From Jiangella endophytica (GTDB taxonomy: Bacteria > Actinomycetota > Actinomycetes > Jiangellales > Jiangellaceae), in the NCBI RefSeq assembly GCF_003427025.1, contig NZ_QVAI01000011.1, positions 62,001 through 126,000 of the forward strand: a DNA stretch of 64,000 bases, given 5' to 3'. Shown here piece after piece: positions 39,076 through 47,113 of this stretch. Every line of letters begins with the position of its first letter. The stretch's first letter is position 1. Position numbers and translations under genes: made by a program. The notes beneath the pieces are model-generated. The model made no database searches. It saw only the letters and a list, made by a program, of their open reading frames with translations, and was not told the origin of the DNA.

Positions 39076-40281
39076 CTACGGGCCGCCCGGCGGCGCCGGT
39101 GCGGCGGCCCCACGCAGCCGGACGATCTCCGCGCGCGAGTGCGCCACCGCGGCGGACGTCTCGCCGCCCGCGGCGGCGAGGTCGTGGCCGAGGTCGCGAG
39201 CCGCCCGGACGACGTGCTTCTCCGCGCGCCGGCCGGTGCCCCGGGGCCGCTGCCGCAGGGCTGCTCGGCGCTGCCTGCGGTAGCCGGTCGCGGCGGCGAA
39301 CTCGGCCTCGGTGAGCACACCGTCGCTGACCTCGGGTCGCAGGATGGCCGCCAGGTAGACCCGCTCGCGCCGTCCGGCCCACCGGATCGCGACGGCCAGC
39401 GCGACCAGGCTGAAGATCACCGTGGCGGCCATGATGACCAGCGAGAGCACCGTGCCACCGCCGAGCGCGAACGCGGAGTCCCAGACGCCGTGCACCACCA
39501 GCGCCGCGAGTACGAGCAGGACGCCCCGCCCGGCCCGCAGCGGCTGCGCCACCGTCCCGATGAGATAGACCAGGCCGGCCGAGAACAGCGCCGTGTACAG
39601 CGCGTGCGACGAGACGCCGGTGGCCATGCGGGCGGCGTAGGTGCTCAGCACGCTGCCGACCTGGTCGGCGCCGAAGTGCTCGGCCGCCGCGTTGCCGCCG
39701 TAGAGCACGTCCTCGAGCACCTGGAAGCCGAGCCCGACGTAGGCGCCGACGATCAGGCCGTCGGCCACCGTCCGGATGACGACCGGCGCGAGGCCGAGCA
39801 GCAGCAGGAACCCGATGCCCTTGGCGGTCTCCTCGACGAACGGCGCGGTCAGGCCCGCCTTCCAGTCCTCCGCCCAGCCCTGCCCGAAGATCTTCGCGTA
39901 CAGCGACATCATCGCCGCGTTGGCCGGCAGCGCGATGGCGTACGTCGCCGCGAAGCCACCGAACACGAACGCCGCGGCGGCCAGTCCGGCGGGTGTGCGC
40001 TCCCATCGGTCGGCCCAGCGCAGGAACAGTACGAAGACCCCGGTGAACGCGGCCGCGCCCAGCAGAGCCGCGGTGTAGGCGTCGCCGTAGGCCGGCACCG
40101 AGCCGGCCGCCAGCCGCCAGGTGTGCCACAGGCCGCTGGCGACCAGCGCGACGTACACCCACCAGCAGGCGTTGTGCGGTTGCCAGAACACGAACCGCGC
40201 ACCCCAGCCGGACTCCTCGATGGCGACCCGGCGCTGGTCGAGCACCTCACCGCGGGAGGCGCCGGCCGCCGTCGCCGTCAC
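39076..40281 (-). CDS. PrsW-family intramembrane metalloprotease
   Basis: A 401-residue polytopic protein with the PrsW/CPBP-like motifs FVEETAKGIGF (the EExxx motif), HALYTALFSAG and VVHGVWDSAFALGGG, whose Glu and His residues form the putative metal/catalytic site. The ~100-residue C-terminal tail is cytoplasmic, with a charged helical region. PrsW proteins cleave anti-sigma factors or other membrane proteins in some bacteria. The GTG start overlaps the stop of a membrane-anchored protein gene (GTGA), which could be its partner or substrate. Confidence 0.88.
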   Translation of the reverse strand: MTATAAGASRGEVLDQRRVAIEESGWGARFVFWQPHNACWWVYVALVASGLWHTWRLAAGSVPAYGDAYTAALLGAAAFTGVFVLFLRWADRWERTPAGLAAAAFVFGGFAATYAIALPANAAMMSLYAKIFGQGWAEDWKAGLTAPFVEETAKGIGFLLLLGLAPVVIRTVADGLIVGAYVGLGFQVLEDVLYGGNAAAEHFGADQVGSVLSTYAARMATGVSSHALYTALFSAGLVYLIGTVAQPLRAGRGVLLVLAALVVHGVWDSAFALGGGTVLSLVIMAATVIFSLVALAVAIRWAGRRERVYLAAILRPEVSDGVLTEAEFAAATGYRRQRRAALRQRPRGTGRRAEKHVVRAARDLGHDLAAAGGETSAAVAHSRAEIVRLRGAAAPAPPGGP

Positions 40282-40904
40282 GAGGCGCTCCCGGCCGCGG
40301 AGAGGCTCTCGATCATGCCGGTGATCTCGTCGGAGCGCTGCGAGACCTGGTCCAGCGGACCGGCCACCTGGACCTCGACGCCGTCGCCGCCGAACACGAA
40401 CGCGGCCAGCAGGCCGGTGACCCGCGGCGAGGTGAAGCCCTCCGTGGCCCCGGTGACGCCCTGGTCGGTGCGGATGGTGCCGGCCGGACCGGTGACGTGG
40501 AAGGCGTCGCCGCCCTCGGTCGTGGTGGTGATCGCGGTGATCTGCCGCAACAGCTCGCGCGGCGTGCCGTCCCATGGCCCGGCCCGCACGACCAGCGTGA
40601 CGGAGCCGTCGGTGAGCACGACGTCGGGCGGCGACTGGTCGCCGGTGACGGAGTCGTCGCCGACCCGGATGCCGCTGGTGACGTCCCAGCCGACGGCCGG
40701 TGTGAACGTGACGTCGGGCGTCACCAGCATGACGTCGCCGGCCTCGATGCGGTCGTCCCACGCCACCTGGTCGTCGATCCACGGGATCAGGACGACCCAG
40801 AAGGCCCAGACGGCCAGCGCCACCAGAGCGAACGGGAACGTGCGGCGGTCGAGGCCGAGGAGCCGGTGCTCCGCCGGGACCCTGACCGCGGGTGTCTCGA
40901 TCAT
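40278..40904 (-). CDS. Membrane-anchored extracytoplasmic protein, unknown
   Basis: A 208-residue protein. A ~25-residue N-terminal cytoplasmic part precedes one helix (FPFALVALAVWAFWVVLIPWI). A beta-rich extracytoplasmic region follows (VMLVTPDVTFTPAVGWDV, SVTLVVRAGPWDG). A weak hydrophobic segment TGLLAAFVFGGDG lies near the end. No family is recognised. The start is the ATG at 40904 with GGAGG five bases upstream, not the GTG four codons earlier. Overlap with the PrsW gene makes it a candidate substrate or adaptor of that protease. Confidence 0.72.
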   Translation of the reverse strand: MIETPAVRVPAEHRLLGLDRRTFPFALVALAVWAFWVVLIPWIDDQVAWDDRIEAGDVMLVTPDVTFTPAVGWDVTSGIRVGDDSVTGDQSPPDVVLTDGSVTLVVRAGPWDGTPRELLRQITAITTTTEGGDAFHVTGPAGTIRTDQGVTGATEGFTSPRVTGLLAAFVFGGDGVEVQVAGPLDQVSQRSDEITGMIESLSAAGSAS

Positions 40905-41012
40905 CAGGACCTCCACCCAGAGTCACTGCTGATCAGAGCCATCAAACACCCTGCGGTCAGGGCCGGCAAGCGGTTCCGTCCGGCGGGCGGGCCGGACGGA
41001 ACCGGTCCGGGG

Positions 41013-42335
41013 TCAGGACCCGGCGGCCGCCGCGAACGTGAGGCGGTGGATCTCACCGGCGCCCGGAGCGACGGCGTCGGTGACGAAGTAGACCTCGCCC
41101 TCGTCGTCCGTGCCGAACGAGGTGATCCGCGGCGGCAGCATGCCGACCGCGTCGTTCGCGACGTGCCCGCCGCGGCGCTGTTCCTGGATGGCGAACGCCT
41201 GCCCGGTGCAGTAGTCGGCCGCGACGTAGATGCCGTCGGCGACGTCCTCGAACTCCTCGCCGCGGTAGACGACGCCGCCCATCACGGCGCACCGGTCGTT
41301 GCCGGACAGGCCGTAGGAGAAGACCGGGTCGGTGTAGTCGGCGCGCGGGTTGCAGCGGATGTCGAGGAACGGGTCGGGGGCCTCGCCGGCCGACTCCGGA
41401 ACGCGGTGCAGGTCCGTGCCCTCGCGGCAGGACCAGCCGAAGTTCCAGCCGTCGCGCGGCAGGTCGCCCTTGTCGATGGAGACGTGGTTGATCTCCTCCC
41501 AGCGGTTCTGCCCGACGTCGCCGATCCAGATCGAGTCGCTCTGCGCGTCGATGGAGAACCGCCACGGGTTGCGCAGGCCCCAGGCCCAGATCTCCGGCCG
41601 CGCGATCAAGCTGCGGGCGAACGGGTTGTCCTTCGGGATGCAGTAGAGGTGGCCGTCGCACCCGCGCATGACGTCGATCCGGACGATCTTGCCGAGCAGC
41701 GTGCTGAGGTTCTGCGCGCCGTAGAGCGGGTCGTCCGCGCTGCCGCCGTCGCCGGTGCTCCAGTACAGGTAGCCGTCGGGACCGAACATCAGGTCGCCGC
41801 CGTTGTGGTTGCCGTTGAGGTTGTGCTGCTGACGCAGTACGCGCTCCTCGGTGGCCGGGTCGACGACGGCCTGGGCGGCGCTGTCGAGCACGAACCGCGA
41901 GACGGTCAGCGCGCCGTTCTCGACGCCGGTCCCCAGGGCGGTGTACGAGACGAACAGCGTGTGGGTGCGGTCGAAGTCCGGCGACGGCGCGACGCCGAGC
42001 AGTCCGCGCTCGTTTCCGGCGGTGCTGACCCGGCTGGTGAGGTCGAGCAGCGGCTGGGGGTCGACGGTGCCGGTGTCCGGGTGGAAGACGAGGATTCGGC
42101 CGCCCTTGTCGACGACGAACAGCCGGCCGCTGCCGTCGTCGGGCGTGCCGATCGCGGAGAGCCGGAGCCCGGTCGTCGCGACGACCTCACTGCCGACCTG
42201 GAGCTCGGAGACGGGAAGGGGGCGGTCGCGGTCGGCCTGCGCCGCGGCCGTCGTCGCCACGGTGGCGACGAGGAGGAGCGGAAGCACGAGGGCGACCCGC
42301 AGTTTCCGGGCGAGGGGGACGGGTGTAGCGGACAT
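41013..42335 (-). CDS. Secreted PQQ-dependent sugar dehydrogenase-like (GSDH family) protein
   Basis: A 440-residue protein with a signal peptide (KLRVALVLPLLLVATVATTAAAQA) and a six-bladed propeller of the glucose/sorbosone dehydrogenase family: ERGLLGVAPSPDF, NHNGGDLMFGPDGYLYWSTGDGG (the motif holding the catalytic His in the HNGG context), LRNPWRFSID and GDVGQNRWEEIN. It would oxidise sugars outside the cell if PQQ is available; many actinobacterial members have unproven activity. No heme domain is present. It lies tail-to-tail with nothing and upstream of a GntR-TetR regulator gene. Confidence 0.88.
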   Translation of the reverse strand: MSATPVPLARKLRVALVLPLLLVATVATTAAAQADRDRPLPVSELQVGSEVVATTGLRLSAIGTPDDGSGRLFVVDKGGRILVFHPDTGTVDPQPLLDLTSRVSTAGNERGLLGVAPSPDFDRTHTLFVSYTALGTGVENGALTVSRFVLDSAAQAVVDPATEERVLRQQHNLNGNHNGGDLMFGPDGYLYWSTGDGGSADDPLYGAQNLSTLLGKIVRIDVMRGCDGHLYCIPKDNPFARSLIARPEIWAWGLRNPWRFSIDAQSDSIWIGDVGQNRWEEINHVSIDKGDLPRDGWNFGWSCREGTDLHRVPESAGEAPDPFLDIRCNPRADYTDPVFSYGLSGNDRCAVMGGVVYRGEEFEDVADGIYVAADYCTGQAFAIQEQRRGGHVANDAVGMLPPRITSFGTDDEGEVYFVTDAVAPGAGEIHRLTFAAAAGS

Positions 42336-42417
42336 GACATCTCCTCATGGACGATGAGTGTTCGCGCGCGGTGATACGTGACACGGCGCCGAATGGATTG
42401 CGCCGCGGGCGCGACTC

Positions 42418-43347
42418 TCAGGTCCGCGCGTCCTCGAGCAGCACGGCGAAGCCGTCGAGATGCCGGGCGAGACCGTATTCGAACAAGCCGTCCAGGTCGG
42501 CCGCGACGTCGCCGGGCGCGGCCGCCAGCAGCGGGAACCGGCCGTCGAGCAGCTCGCCGGTGCGCTCGCGCTGCGTCTGGCGCCACCGGTCCAGGGTCAC
42601 GCCGGTCTCCTGCTCGGCCTCGACCTCGTCGGCGAGCGACAGCGCCACGGTGACGACCAGCGCGTGCAGCGTCAGCGCCTCGCGCATGCGGGTCCTCGGG
42701 GACAGCCCGAGCCCGTCGAGCGCCCGCAGCGTCCACTCGGTGTAGGCGGCCAGCCCGGGCACCAGCAACGGCCGGGTGAACGAGATCGCCCGCGCCAGCC
42801 ACAGGTGCCGGCGCGACAGCGCCCACTGCCGTCGCGCCACCAGCTCGAGCTTGGCCCGCCAGCCGTCCGGCCCTGGGTCGGGCAGCTCGGCGGCGCGGAC
42901 GACGTCGTCGACCATCTGCCGCACGAGATCGTCCTTCGTGGCCACGTGCCGGTACAGCGACATCGGCCCGGTGCCCAGCTCGGCGGCCAGCCGGCGCATG
43001 GTGACGGCGTCGAGGCCCTCGCGGTCGGCGATGGCGACGGCGGCGCGCAGGACGTCGGCACGGGTCAGCGACGGCGGCAGCGGACCGGTCGGCCGAGCGG
43101 ACCGCCGCGCCGTGACCACGGGCCGGACGGCACGAGCGACGACGGCGCCGGAGCCGACCCGGGTCTCGGCCAGGCCCTCGTCGCGCAGGGTCGCCATGAC
43201 CCGGGTCGCGGTGGCCAGGGCGACGCCCCACCGCTGCGCGATCTGCCGCACCGACGGCAGCCGCTCCCCCGGCCGCAGCTCACCGGCCAGGATGCCGGCG
43301 CGCAGCTCGGCGGCGATGCGCCGGTACGGCGGCTCGGCCGGTGTCAT
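42418..43347 (-). CDS. Two-headed GntR-TetR transcriptional regulator
   Basis: A 309-residue regulator with two DNA-binding modules. Residues 1-75 are a GntR winged helix (YRRIAAELRAGILAGELRPGERLPSVRQIAQRWGVALATATRVMATLRDEGL). Residues 90-300 are a TetR-type protein (LTRADVLRAAVAIADREGLDAVTMRRLAAELGTGPMSLYRHVATKDDLVRQM) with its C-terminal ligand domain. A weakly symmetric site around ACTAGT (43357-43370) lies directly before the ATG. It diverges from the acetyltransferase-hydrolase pair, which may be its target. The architecture is known in actinobacteria. Confidence 0.92.
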   Translation of the reverse strand: MTPAEPPYRRIAAELRAGILAGELRPGERLPSVRQIAQRWGVALATATRVMATLRDEGLAETRVGSGAVVARAVRPVVTARRSARPTGPLPPSLTRADVLRAAVAIADREGLDAVTMRRLAAELGTGPMSLYRHVATKDDLVRQMVDDVVRAAELPDPGPDGWRAKLELVARRQWALSRRHLWLARAISFTRPLLVPGLAAYTEWTLRALDGLGLSPRTRMREALTLHALVVTVALSLADEVEAEQETGVTLDRWRQTQRERTGELLDGRFPLLAAAPGDVAADLDGLFEYGLARHLDGFAVLLEDART

Positions 43348-43442
43348 GGTCGCCAAGTGTACTAGTTCGCTGACTCGGGCGTCAGGACACTTCACCGTCG
43401 CTAACTGCACGTTTGTTGCTGTGGCGTTCCTACGCTGGAGGC

Positions 43443-44090
43443 ATGCGAACCGATACACCGTACGCACCGATTCGCCGGATCGGTGCCGAAGAGCACGAGA
43501 CCGTCGTGGGCGTCCTCGTCGAGGCGTTCCGCGACGATCCGTTCGTCGAGTGGCTGTTCCCGGAGCCGGCGGGACGGTCCGAGCGGCAGGCGGGGTACTA
43601 CCACTCGCTGCTCGCCCACCCCGCCGCCGAGGCCTACCTGTCCGGCCGCGACGGCGTCGCCGTCTGGATCGGGTCGGCCGGCGGCCCCGAGCCGTCCGGT
43701 GCGCCGTCCGGTGCGCCGGACGCCGAGGTGGACGCCGGGCCCGAGCCCGCCGACCGGCTGCGGGCCGTCGGTGCCGCCCTGGCCGGGCGGCACCCCGCCG
43801 ACCGGCCACACCTGTACCTCGCGGTCATGGGCGTCGTCGCCCGGCGGCGCGGCGGCGGGCTCGGCTCGGAACTGTTGCGACACCGGCTGCGGCGGGCCGG
43901 CTACGACGCCGTCGGCGCCTACCTGGAGGCCGCCTCGCCACGCAGCCGTGCCCTCTACCTGCGGCATGGCTTCGAGGACTTCGGCCCGCCGGTCCAGCTC
44001 CGCCGGGGCCCGGCGCTGTTCCCGATGTGGCGCCCGCCGACCGCCCGCACGACGTCCGTCCCCACCCTGCAGAGGAGCACCCGGCCATGA
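43443..44090 (+). CDS. GNAT family N-acetyltransferase
   Basis: A 215-residue acetyltransferase. The acetyl-CoA pyrophosphate loop is VVARRRGGGLGSELLRHRLRRA (R/Q-x2-G-x-G/A pattern), preceded by HLYLAVMGV and followed by YLEAASPRSRALYLRHGFEDFG, the usual C-terminal GNAT block. The substrate is unknown. GGAGG lies only one base before the ATG, and TACGCT ends six bases before it, so the mRNA may be leaderless. Its stop overlaps the hydrolase start (ATGA). Confidence 0.88.
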   Translation: MRTDTPYAPIRRIGAEEHETVVGVLVEAFRDDPFVEWLFPEPAGRSERQAGYYHSLLAHPAAEAYLSGRDGVAVWIGSAGGPEPSGAPSGAPDAEVDAGPEPADRLRAVGAALAGRHPADRPHLYLAVMGVVARRRGGGLGSELLRHRLRRAGYDAVGAYLEAASPRSRALYLRHGFEDFGPPVQLRRGPALFPMWRPPTARTTSVPTLQRSTRP

Positions 44091-44977
44091 CCACGCCCAC
44101 CCTGATCTTCGTCCACGGCACGCACTCGGCGGCGCACAGCTGGTCCGGGCTCGTCGGCGAGCTCGCGTTGCGCGGCCACCGCGCGATGGCCGTCGACCTG
44201 CCCGGCCACGGCATCGACGGGTTCTTCCCGCTCGCGTACCAGGCGCCGCAGGATCTCGCCGCGCTGGCGGCGGAGAAGTCGCCGCTGGCCGGCTACACGC
44301 TGGTCGACTATGCCGCGCGCGTCGTCGACGTGGTGCGCCGGGCCCGCGAGCACGGCCCGGTGATCCTGACCGGCGCCAGCCAGGGCGGCGTCACCGTCAG
44401 CCGGGTCGGCGAGGCCGTCCCGGAGCTGCTCGACCGCGTCGTCTACGTCTCCGCCTACTGCCCGGTCGAGCTGCCCAGCATGGCCGCGTACTTCGCGACG
44501 CCGGAGAACGCGGACAGCCTGGTCGGCCTCGTCACCGCGGCCGTCGTCGGCGACCCGGCGCAGCTGGGCGTGGCCCGGGTCAACTGGCGCACGGCCGACC
44601 CGGAGCTGATCCGCGGCATCCGCGAGTGCCTGGCCGGCGGCTTCACCGACGAGGAGACGACCCGCCTGCTGAGCCAGTTCCAGCCGGACGAGCCGGTCGC
44701 GATCCCACCGGCCGAGACCCGCGTCGGCGCGCAACGCTGGGGCCGGATCCCGCGGACCTACGTCCGGTTCACCGAGGACCGGCTGATCCCGCCGGCGCTG
44801 CAGGACCGGTTCATCGCCGAGGCCGACCGTCTCACCCCGGACAACCCCACCGACGTCCGCAGCGTCGCCGCCCCGCACGTCGGCCCACCGCACCGTCCCG
44901 AGCTGGTGGAGATCTTCGCCGGACTCGCCGGCGGGTCGGCCGTGCCGCCTGCGCGGCCGGCCGGCGGAGGGCGATAA
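44087..44977 (+). CDS. Alpha/beta hydrolase
   Basis: A 296-residue alpha/beta hydrolase with the oxyanion segment LIFVHGTHSAAHSW, the nucleophile Ser in TGASQGGVTVSRVGE (GxSxG), and a late His in VAAPHVGPPHRPELV. It resembles the MenH/esterase-like proteins of streptomycetes that act on small esters. It is translationally coupled to the acetyltransferase; the pair diverges from the GntR-TetR regulator, so both may serve detoxification of the compound that regulator senses. There are seven bases to the next gene (DyP). Confidence 0.87.
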   Translation: MTTPTLIFVHGTHSAAHSWSGLVGELALRGHRAMAVDLPGHGIDGFFPLAYQAPQDLAALAAEKSPLAGYTLVDYAARVVDVVRRAREHGPVILTGASQGGVTVSRVGEAVPELLDRVVYVSAYCPVELPSMAAYFATPENADSLVGLVTAAVVGDPAQLGVARVNWRTADPELIRGIRECLAGGFTDEETTRLLSQFQPDEPVAIPPAETRVGAQRWGRIPRTYVRFTEDRLIPPALQDRFIAEADRLTPDNPTDVRSVAAPHVGPPHRPELVEIFAGLAGGSAVPPARPAGGGR

Positions 44978-44984
44978 TGCGACG

Positions 44985-45980
44985 GTGACCGATCCCGCGA
45001 CGCCGCAGGCCGTGCTGGGGCCGCTGACCGAGGCAGCGATCTTCCTCGTGGTCACGGTCGACGACGGCGGCGAGCAGGCCGCGCGCGACCTGCTCGCCGA
45101 CCTGTCCGGGCTGACCAGGGCGGTCGGCTTCCGCAGCGTCGACGACGGCCTGACCTGCGTCGCGGGCATCGGCGCCGGCGCCTGGCCGCGGCTCGTCGGC
45201 GGCGACCCGCCGTCCGGGCTGCACCCGTTCCGGGCCATCGCGGGCAGCCGGCACACCGCCGTCGCCACCCCTGGCGACCTGCTGTTCCACCTCCGGGCCC
45301 GGCGCATGGACCTGTGCTTCGAGCTGGCGACGCTCATCACCGGGCGGCTGGCCGGCGCCGCCACCGTCGTCGACGAGGTGCAGGGCTTCCGCTACTTCGA
45401 CCAGCGCGACCTGCTGGGCTTCGTCGACGGCACGGAGAACCCGACCGGCGCCGCCGCGGCCGCCGCCGTCCTCTCCGACGAGCCGGGCTTCGTGGGCGGC
45501 AGCTACGTCGTCGTGCAGAAGTACCTGCACGACATGGACGCCTGGAACGCGCTGCCGGTCGAGGAGCAGGAACGGGTCATCGGCCGCCGCAAGCTCTCCG
45601 ACGTCGAGCTGTCCGACACCGAGCAGCCGAGCAACTCGCACGTCGCGCTGACCACCATCGTCGACGACGACGGCGAGGAGCGCGAGATCCTGCGCGACAA
45701 CATGCCGTTCGGGCGGCCGGGCGCCGCCGAGTTCGGCACCTACTTCATCGGCTACGCCGCCCACCCCGACGTCATCGAGCAGATGCTGGACAACATGTTC
45801 GTCGGCCGGCCGCCGGGTCACCACGACCGCATCCTCGACTTCTCCGTCGCGGTCACCGGCGGACTGTTCGCCGTGCCCACCGTCGACGCCCTCGACGACC
45901 TCGCCGACCCCCCGAGCCCGACGCCCGCGTCCGACGGCAGCCTGAACGTCGGCAGTCTCAAGAGGAGCGACGCCTCATGA
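44985..45980 (+). CDS. DyP-type peroxidase with encapsulin-targeting tail
   Basis: A 331-residue type B dye-decolorizing peroxidase. The heme-pocket motif LLGFVDGTENPTG contains the catalytic Asp (GxxDG). HVALTTIVDDDGEEREILRDNMPFG carries the distal Arg and VGGSYVVVQKYLHD is typical. The last residues DGSLNVGSLKRSD match the cargo-loading peptide consensus (DGSLGIGSLKG-like), which directs the enzyme into the encapsulin shell. The start is GTG. The stop overlaps the encapsulin ATG by four bases, as in other actinobacterial pairs. Confidence 0.96.
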   Translation: MTDPATPQAVLGPLTEAAIFLVVTVDDGGEQAARDLLADLSGLTRAVGFRSVDDGLTCVAGIGAGAWPRLVGGDPPSGLHPFRAIAGSRHTAVATPGDLLFHLRARRMDLCFELATLITGRLAGAATVVDEVQGFRYFDQRDLLGFVDGTENPTGAAAAAAVLSDEPGFVGGSYVVVQKYLHDMDAWNALPVEEQERVIGRRKLSDVELSDTEQPSNSHVALTTIVDDDGEEREILRDNMPFGRPGAAEFGTYFIGYAAHPDVIEQMLDNMFVGRPPGHHDRILDFSVAVTGGLFAVPTVDALDDLADPPSPTPASDGSLNVGSLKRSDAS

Positions 45981-46777
45981 ACAACCTGCACCGGGAACTG
46001 GCACCCATCTCGGCCGCCGCCTGGACCGACATCGAGGCGGAGGCGCGGCGCACGTTCGTCCAATACGTCGCCGCCCGCCGTGTCGTCGACGTCATCGGCC
46101 CCGGCGACGGCGTCCTGCACGGGGTCGGCACGGGTCACCTGCGCACGCTCGACGCGCCCGGCGACGGCGTGCTGGCGCGCAGCCGCGAGGTGAAGCCGGT
46201 GGTCGAGCTGCGCGTCCCGTTCACCGTCGACCGCCAGGCCGTCGACGACGTCGAGCGCGGCGCCAAGGACGCCGACTGGCAGCCGGTGAAGGACGCCGCG
46301 AAGCGCATCGCGTACGCCGAGGACCGCGCCATCGTGGCCGGCTTCGCGGCGGCCGGCATCGAGGGCATCGTCGCCGGCACCACCAACGCGCCGATCGCCC
46401 TCCCCGACGACGTCCGCGACCTCCCCGACGTCGCCGCCCGGGCCCTCACCACCCTCCGCCTGGCCGGCGTCGGCGGCCCGTACAGCCTGCTGCTGTCCGC
46501 CGAGGTCTACACCGCGGTCGAGGAGACCACCGACCACGGCTACCCGATCCGCGGGCACGTCGCCCGCGTCCTTCACGACGGCGACATCGTCTTCGCCCCC
46601 GCCATCGACGGCGGCCTGCTGCTGTCCGCCCGCGGCGGCGACTACGAACTGCACCTCGCCCAGGACCTCTCGATCGGCTACCTCTCCCACGACGCCGACA
46701 CCGTCGAGCTGTACTTCGAGGAGGCCTTCACCTTCCTCGTCCAGACCGGCGAATCCGGCGTCGCCCTCGGTTCCTGA
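45977..46777 (+). CDS. Encapsulin shell protein (family 1)
   Basis: A 266-residue HK97-fold protein that self-assembles into a protein nanocompartment. It begins MNNLHRELAPISAAAWTDIEAEARRTF, the standard family 1 start, and contains SREVKPVVELRVPFTV, DRAIVAGFAAAGIEGIV and YELHLAQDLSIGYLSHDADTVELYFEEAFTFLV. The cargo is the DyP peroxidase encoded just upstream. The compartment is thought to protect against oxidative stress, though the natural substrate is uncertain. Confidence 0.97.
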   Translation: MNNLHRELAPISAAAWTDIEAEARRTFVQYVAARRVVDVIGPGDGVLHGVGTGHLRTLDAPGDGVLARSREVKPVVELRVPFTVDRQAVDDVERGAKDADWQPVKDAAKRIAYAEDRAIVAGFAAAGIEGIVAGTTNAPIALPDDVRDLPDVAARALTTLRLAGVGGPYSLLLSAEVYTAVEETTDHGYPIRGHVARVLHDGDIVFAPAIDGGLLLSARGGDYELHLAQDLSIGYLSHDADTVELYFEEAFTFLVQTGESGVALGS

Positions 46778-46790
46778 CGAGGCGGCGGCG

Positions 46791-46991
46791 GTGCGTATCG
46801 AGGACGCGGCCACGGGCGCGAGCATCGCGGCGGCCGGGCTGGAGCTCACTCCGGACGAGGCCAGGGAGCTGGTGGACAGCCTCGCGGCGCTGCTCGCCGG
46901 GCCGGCCGGGCGGCACGAGCACGTCGCCGACGCCGACTTCCGCACCGAGCTGACCGTCTGGATCGCCGCCTCCTCGCCACCGGGCGAGTGA
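46791..46991 (+). CDS. Small conserved actinobacterial-type protein
   Basis: A 66-residue acidic protein starting at GTG, 13 bases after the encapsulin stop, with GAGG upstream. LTPDEARELVDSLAALL is a helix, and HEHVADADFRTELTVWIA a following strand region. I recall similar short proteins in many actinomycetes with an HHEHVSSDDF-like motif but know no function. It probably belongs to the DyP-encapsulin transcript. Codon use fits a real gene. Confidence 0.65.
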   Translation: MRIEDAATGASIAAAGLELTPDEARELVDSLAALLAGPAGRHEHVADADFRTELTVWIAASSPPGE

Positions 46992-47113
46992 ACCCGGGGC
47001 ACCGGCGGTAGCGGCCGGCCGAGCACCCAGGAATCGGGCCGGGAGTACCAGGATTCCGGCCGGTGGGCAGGCCAGTGCTCGGCAACCGGCGCGGGGTGGT
47101 GCATCGTCGGTTC

